A stretch of 64,000 bases of DNA from Telopea speciosissima (lineage: Eukaryota > Streptophyta > Magnoliopsida > Proteales > Proteaceae): positions 67,264,984-67,328,983 of the forward strand of contig NC_057919.1 of assembly GCF_018873765.1 (NCBI RefSeq). Reading direction: 5' to 3'. A program made the translations under genes and the position numbers. A model generated the notes under the pieces. It did no database searches and was not told the DNA's origin. It worked only from the letters and a program-made list of their open reading frames with translations. Of this stretch, positions 57,930 to 64,000 are shown piece after piece (within the stretch, counting starts at the first letter, position 1; each line of letters begins with the position of its first letter).

Positions 57930-60420
57930 ATACTGCTTTCGGAGTCAGCTAGAATTGGTGGAAATCGACAAACCCCCCCCCCCTAAACCCTAGTTTTCTT
58001 ATTGGATCGGTTTCACTACTCTGATCCGATTTTTCAAACCCTGGCTGATTCGGCTTCTCATCTTTAAAATGCCAATAATAATAATTATTGATGTAATCCT
58101 ACATCGACTGTGGATGCTCCGACTATCAAGTATAAGAGCCACAAGAGGTCACCCCACTTTAAACCAATTGGTTTTAAGATGGAAGTTTAATAATAATAAC
58201 ATCCATGTTAACAATAATTAAAAAAATCATTATCTAATGTTGGTCCCGCCTATGCAAGGTCCAAAGAGACGAGTTTGGAGTCCATCTAGGCTTTGACATT
58301 TTTTGAGCAAAGTCGTCGTCCTCAAAATTCGAACACAAATATTTGCCCTAACAACCCGATCGAACCTTTTTACTTTTGCCCTAGTGCATATCAACAATAG
58401 GGAAAAAGAAGGCTGCTTGACTGCATGGCACTTGCACTTAGACACAGGAAGGGCAAAATGACTGCCTTAGCCCTCGTGAAATGAAAAATCCTACCCTTGT
58501 TGCCTCCATGCACGCTTACATTAGTCCCCTACACTAGTGCAGGAACCACACACCTTGGCAGTGATCCCCCTCCCTAAACAATAATCTTGCATAATAATTT
58601 CTTTTCTTTTCTTTTTCTTTCCCTTAAGGACCGATTTTTCCTCAAGTCACACTAAAAGGGTATCCCTTGAATCCAACTTTCGGATGGGCAGGAAAAGGTT
58701 TTGCGCAACAATGAAGGGTAATGTTCGACCATTCATAAATAGGGAGGATGTTTTAAGATCCTAGAGTGATGACTTAACCCTTCCCATATGGTGAAGGAGA
58801 ACTTTCTCCACATAATAATTCTTTCGCTCAATATCTAGCTATGTTGTGTGGGTGTGCTAGCTAATTTGTCACAACCCACAGCCAAGCTTGTCTCCAATAT
58901 TGCTGTAGATTTCAAAGGCACAATATACCAACATAATTGAACAATGACAACAAAAGGAATTTAAAAATTTTTAGACCCAGAGAAGATGAGGTCCCACTGG
59001 TCTTCTTGTCTCACCAAGCACATGCCAATCCTACAAAACATGGTTGGGGCCTTGTGATAGAGTTCTTTAATTAGGAATTTCTGTTGGAAGTTTTGATTTG
59101 GGAGATCCTTTAGCCAACTAACCAAACAATTTATATATACCTAAAGAATGAGTTTGCAGATTCAAATTTTTGTACTTTGCTTTAGCCTTTATTTCTTTCC
59201 CTCTCCCCTCTTTTCTTATTCTAATTCCTCCCTTAATCCACTTGAAACTATTTTAGAATTTTTCTGATTCTCATTTCACTTTTCCTTAACTAATAGTTTT
59301 GGAACTGTACTGATATGGTTGTGGGTTGTTGTCCTTACAAGTTGGAACCATGTGGAGTGGAAGTCTAACACCCATATACCATAGTGACATGGTGGATTAA
59401 TTTGCGGGGCATGTGCCTAAGACTAAAGTTTTCTTTTTTTTTTTTTTTTTTTTTTTTGGGGGTAGAACTAAGGCTATAGTTAATTTTCTTCCTTAAGCAT
59501 ATATGACCCATATGAGGGGGAAGAGGGTCCCTTTCTTTGGTGTGTTATGTGGCTAACTAGTAAGAATAAAATCAACCTTTGTTACATTCAAAAAGGGAAT
59601 GGTTGCCGGGTTGCAGGCCATCGGGTGGAGCATCATTTTCGATGGCCAATAATACAGATATAGCAATTGGAAATGGTCGGTTATTTTACTGAAGCCATTG
59701 AAAATTTTTACTTCAAAAAATTATAGATGTAAAATTTTAAATATTGAAAAATGTTCCAATGTTTGTTTTTTTATGGAAACAAACATTAGAAACATTTTCT
59801 ACATGTAAAATTACATTTATGAAGTAAAATTTATCGCGTAAAATTTTACGCCGAAACAAATGGAACTGAAAAAAAAAATGATCAGTTTGGTTTGATTTTA
59901 AGCAATTTTTTTTACTCTAACATATATGGATCACCACTGATACCAATACCTAAAACCCTGATGAGGATGCCTAGGAAATTGTTAAGTGGCATGGTAGAAT
60001 GAGTTAGACTCATTCTAAATGAGGTTCCACATCAGCTTCCACCATGGATCAATAGATGGGCAATAACCTAAGCCCATCTATTGATCCATTGCACACCATG
60101 GTAGTATATTTAGAAGAAATTGCTTAATTATCAAATATTAGGATTGTTTAATGTAGTGTTTATGACACTTCTGCATTCATATAGGACCCTTTCCTCTATC
60201 TTACATGAGAGTGACAGAGTAAATAGCCTAATAAGCCAAATAACATTGAAGTCCTTTGTCAGTTAAATCATACTCATTCAATAGTAGACTAGTGGTTGGA
60301 GTTATTAGTGACCAAAAAAACAAAAATGTGATTACCCAAAACAACAAATCACAAACAGTGAAGAGAGTATTGTGGTTTTTATATTTACAACTATCTATGT
60401 TCATATTTTGATGAATTCAT
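57930..60420. other. Intergenic, no gene recognised
   Basis: AT-rich. About 58090-58225 contains ATGTAATCCTACATCGACTG and AAACCAATTGGTTTTAAGAT, wording I associate with a dispersed plant LTR/TRIM repeat, but no ends were found. There is a long T run at about 59432-59457. Confidence 0.45.
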
Positions 60421-60424
60421 TTTT

Positions 60425-60570
60425 CGTTTTATTCCAAGGGTGGCTAATGCTTTGGCAGATGCCTTGGCTAAGAGGGCATAATTCGTGGCGGATAGGACTG
60501 TTTGACCTACTTCTGATATCTGTTTCTCTGTGTCACGTAACACTGATGACAAGCGTGTATCCCGTTTCTA
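60425..60570 (+). mobile_element. LINE RNase H C-terminal fragment
   Basis: The plus strand reads RVANALADALAKRA and then a stop, followed by FVADRTV and another stop. RxANxxADALAKRA is the typical C-terminal end of the RNase H domain in plant LINE ORF2. Only this tail survives. Confidence 0.65.
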
Positions 60571-60881
60571 TCAATTGATGTTCTTTCTACCAAAAAAAAA
60601 CCTATCAAGGTGCATACTTGGTGGGAACCATAGATATGTAGCCTCAGTTATTGGCAAGAACAACTTGGATGCATTATGGATTATTCTTTGTTTAGTAGAT
60701 AACTCAACCAAGATAAATGCATTTATTGGGTTAGTTTAAGCCCAACAGCAATAGAATCCAATAAATATGAAGAAGTACATGCCTGTGATGAGAATAGGGG
60801 TTTTTTTTTTTGATGTGGGGTGAAGGTGTTATTTAATGATTATACTTAAGCACAGACTTAACAGAAAAAGATTAAAATAAA

Positions 60882-61017
60882 GGGGCTTTGTTCTCTGTGC
60901 CGCAGCGTAGGCTGCACCCAAGCACATGGAGGTGGGTGCAATGACCATCTTACCCTTTGCACAGACTGTCCATGTGCCTAAGCGTAGCCTGCGCTGCAGC
61001 AAAGAGAACATTCTCCC
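60882..61017. mobile_element. 136-bp MITE with perfect 9-bp target duplication
   Basis: The left arm GGGGCTTTGTTCTCTGTGCC GCAGCGTAGGCTGCACC pairs with the right arm, which reverses to GGGAGAATGTTCTCTTTGCT GCAGCGCAGGCTACGC. CATGGAGG/CATGGACA follows on each. TAAAATAAA stands on both sides (60873-60881 and 61018-61026). The 9-bp duplication suggests mobilisation by a Mutator-like transposase. Confidence 0.87.
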
Positions 61018-61531
61018 TAAAATAAATAAACAAAGAGGAAAAGAAGACTTCATATTTCAAAAACAATTGACCTCAATCACTAAATCATTATTCAAAGCAT
61101 GCAGACTTGGAGAGCAAGACAACTCGGATCATGCTTCACAGCTTTTGCCATTCCATTGTTTTCAACTGTACAGCTGGACTTGAGCCTTAACCCAAAAGAA
61201 ATAACTTCTTTATGTCTACTTTATTTTTTAATTTACAGTTTTCTTGCCATTTTGGCAACTCTCTTTGGATCATAAAGCTCACTTTGATTGGTTCATTCCT
61301 TGGTCTTTATTGTAGAAGGTTGAACTATTTTGATTGACTTTACCATTGGTGTGGTCTTTAAGTTTCATCTATTTATTCATATTTTATTTCATGCTTTTTA
61401 TGCTCATTTTTGTATGAGCAAGGCAAGGGTTGTCTGAGCCACCAGGTACCCTACACCCTCTCACAAAGAATAACTAAATAATTTTTTTAAGAAAAGGAAA
61501 CAAAAAAATTTCTTTGTGAGGGGGCCGCTCC

Positions 61532-61532
<1 letters not shown>

Positions 61533-61630
<98 letters not shown>
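61533..61630. repeat. 98-base uninterrupted C run
   Basis: Every base from 61533 to 61630 is C. The run is bounded by CCGCTCCA on the left and ACAATAAAA on the right. Runs of this length are very rare and are also a typical place for assembly or sequencing error. Confidence 0.97.
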
Positions 61631-63289
61631 ACAATAAAATTTCACTGCCACTGGAAACCCTGATGATGTAGAAATAAATAATGTTTTTTTTTGGAAAAAG
61701 ACAAAAAAACAAATAAAATTACTTTGCATGGTGCATAGGCATACTTTCAATCATTGGATGGGCATGATCATTTATAGTACACGACCCCTCATCCCTATCC
61801 AACAGCTGTAGGCATGGTCGTACATCATGCATGAAACCTTTTGTCATATATATATATGAGAGGGTTGGGCATGCCGCTCGCTATCTTGGAGCCACCAGCT
61901 GTACCCAATGGAGAGGGTGGGAAGGGAGGACAGCGGTATCATTTCCATAGGAGGTGGGAGAGAGACAGACTCAGGTTGGGCACAACGCTGGCATGCCCGC
62001 CTTATAAACTACAACATTTTGTATACCCTCTAACTAGTTGACCTAGCTTTAACATTATACGTAATATTTTCTTTTTAATTTCTCTCCCTCAATTATAATT
62101 GAACTAAGAGAATAATATACACTTGTTGTAATGTATTACTTGTTCAACAATCTTATCTTGTATTATTTTAAATGTTTATTAGAGTAAGTTGATTTAAAGC
62201 TTGCAATTAATAATAAAAATATGATAAAATAAAATATACTACTTGTCATTGTAAATATATTTTTTTAAATTTTTTCTCCTTAAGACATTGATGAAAAATC
62301 CTTTTGTTTTTTGGGTAGTTTTGTCAAGTTTCAAATTGTTTAGGAGTTTCATAAATCTTCTTAAAATTTAAAGGGAAAGATGAGCACTACTTGAGAATTA
62401 GGAAGAGTGAAAATGTTATTTTTCTATCAAAACTTGGGTGGCATATCTATCAAGTGGCAACTGGTAAGTATATAATATCCAAATTTTACTTATAAATTGA
62501 TCGAGCCTTCTTACTCATGCGACAAGTTTAAATCCAAACATGTATCAGCCTCTATCAAAATAAATAAGTAAAAGTAGTTAAAAATGAGTGTCTTTAAAAG
62601 ATTTTGGATTATTGAAATACAATGGAAAATACCCAAAATATTGCAAAACTAAAGTAGGGTTTCAAATTTGGCATATAATAATGTCTCTTATATTTATTCC
62701 CCTCTAATAGTCTAAACCGGTCAATTAGGGGAAAATTTGTCTAAAAACAAATTTTTTATTGAATTTTAGGGCAAAAGCGTCTGATATGTCCTGATATGGC
62801 CAATACATATCAGTTTCGATATCAGTATTAGGCGAGACCAATACAGATCCCAATACCAATACTAATAACCATGTTCACGACCTATATTGCCCTCTTTTGA
62901 CATTTATTAATTGCTAAAACAATTACTATAATTAAGCAATGGATGGAACATTATATGATAAATAATTCATGGTTACTCATGATGATCAGATTAAATTGTA
63001 CTTCCATTATCTTGTTGAGGCTCCACTACTTTGATCAATGATCCAAATTATGAATGGTAGCAAATGACACATGGACCATATTCCCAGAATAGTATTTTAG
63101 TCCCAAAATGGCAAGTGTCAAGCAAATAAATTGGTTAAGGGGAAAGATTTCTTTCACCCAAGATGAAGAGAGAATCTTTTTATCCATGGTAAATTTTTTT
63201 TTAACCCCGAATTTTACCTGGACCTGGGACAACCCCTAAGATTTTATTAAAATGAATCCAAATTAATGATGAATATAGTGGGGGGGGGG
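61631..63289. other. AT-rich intergenic, no gene recognised
   Basis: A G+C-richer repeat-like block at about 61855-61995 (GGTTGGGCATGCCGCTCGC). CATGGTT-family text at 62773-62872 ends ACTAATAACCATG. Otherwise it is featureless. Confidence 0.5.
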
Positions 63290-64000
63290 CATTCTCGCCT
63301 AATCCCAAGCCCAATCGAGAACAAAATATAATAGGACAAAGCACTCGATCACTCAAAGAAAGAGCTCACTCATAGACCCAAACAAAAACAAAGTCACACT
63401 CTTAACACTGGAAGACCACTAGCATCCTCGCGAGAAATCCACTGAAGATCTTGTGGTAAACTTAGTTTCTCCATGAAACAATGAATCAAACGTCGATTGA
63501 CAAGCCAAATTTGCCAGGTAATCCACTGCCCTATCGCCTTCACGGTATGTGAAAGAAATCATTGGTTTACGAGAGTCAATCAACTCCAAAACTTCCTGAA
63601 ACCAGTACCATCCTTTTCAAAAACCACATTTTCTTTTTATAATGCAAAGCATTGTAGCCACAGAATCAGAGTTGGCATTGAACTCCGTAAACCTCAAACT
63701 CGACCAAAGCTTTAGCCCATCTCCCAACGCCCTAAACTCAACAATGGAGTTAGTACACTCATTGGTACACACATCCTCCTTATTCCTAATGATACCCCCA
63801 TCCCCTTCTTCTCTAGGGTTACCTTTGCATGCACCATCCACGTTGAGTTTAATTGAGGAAAAGGAGGGATCAGAACACCGGAATAGGCACTTTATAGGCT
63901 CTGGGAGGGTGAAAAATACCAGAAATTTGTAGAACAAGATTTTTCCTGAAAGAAGGGGACTTCACAAACGAAGAATAAAAAGGAATCTCTTTAACCCAAT
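63290..64000 (-). mobile_element. LINE RNase H domain relic, continuing past the window edge
   Basis: Minus strand 63870-63617 encodes the plant LINE RNase H core: KLNVDGACKGNPREEGDGGI (first catalytic Asp), NSIVEFRALGDGLKLW (catalytic Glu) and NSDSVATMLCI (Asp). The frame stops at 63617; beyond it, degraded text down to about 63290 still reads like the end of the domain (SGLPGKFGLSI). The upstream reverse transcriptase would lie beyond 64000. Confidence 0.75.

Noticed and set aside
61461-61750. Open frames encoding polyglycine
   Set aside because: They are produced only by the long C run read on the minus strand.
1-64000. CRISPR arrays, operons, prophage or bacterial defence systems
   Set aside because: No regularly spaced repeats or prokaryotic gene organisation; everything readable is plant nuclear DNA.

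Overview
This window is nuclear DNA of a flowering plant. The genes have many GT-AG introns and the proteins are plant-specific: a CAMTA with a CG-1 domain, a GH3 beta-xylosidase and a plant-type endosulfine. Long AT-rich stretches between genes are filled with plant transposable elements, including Au-type SINEs, copia relics, L1-type LINE relics, Mutator-like and hAT-like elements and many microsatellites. The species cannot be fixed from the sequence alone; a woody dicot or magnoliid would fit.

Three protein-coding genes look intact. (1) A calmodulin-binding transcription activator (CAMTA5/6 type) on the minus strand has 13 coding exons between 23038 and 3983 and encodes about 902 residues. 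All splice phases close. Its second intron is 9.1 kb and holds a stack of transposons. (2) A secreted beta-xylosidase/alpha-L-arabinofuranosidase (BXL1 type) on the plus strand has five exons between 44652 and 51540 and encodes 779 residues. It uses one GC-AG intron and has a 3-kb last intron expanded by repeats. (3) A small endosulfine (ENSA/ARPP19) gene on the plus strand lies between 54197 and about 56448.

Broken genes: an unrecognised two-exon gene with an in-frame stop (61-494), a PLS-type pentatricopeptide-repeat relic (960-1950, minus), an acyl-activating-enzyme relic (34480-35265), and a poly(A)-binding-protein 5' fragment carried inside a Mutator-like element (15117-15632).

Layout: 1-1950 degenerate genes; 1951-3980 featureless; 3983-23038 CAMTA with intronic SINE, LINE, hAT, Pack-MULE and copia insertions; 23-44 kb a transposon-rich intergenic region; 42.7-44.0 kb a Mutator-like element just upstream of the xylosidase; 44.6-51.5 kb the xylosidase; 54.2-56.4 kb endosulfine; 56.5-64 kb intergenic, with LINE relics, a 98-base C run and a MITE.

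I did not find an operon-like or defence-like system. The main value lies in well-bounded transposon insertions. Five elements have near-identical 9-10 bp target duplications of Mutator type: 14699-16025, 36822-37208, 38267-38454, 42744-44014 and 60882-61017. Several hAT-like families have 8-bp duplications. The most notable is the Pack-MULE that has captured the start of a poly(A)-binding-protein gene inside a CAMTA intron.
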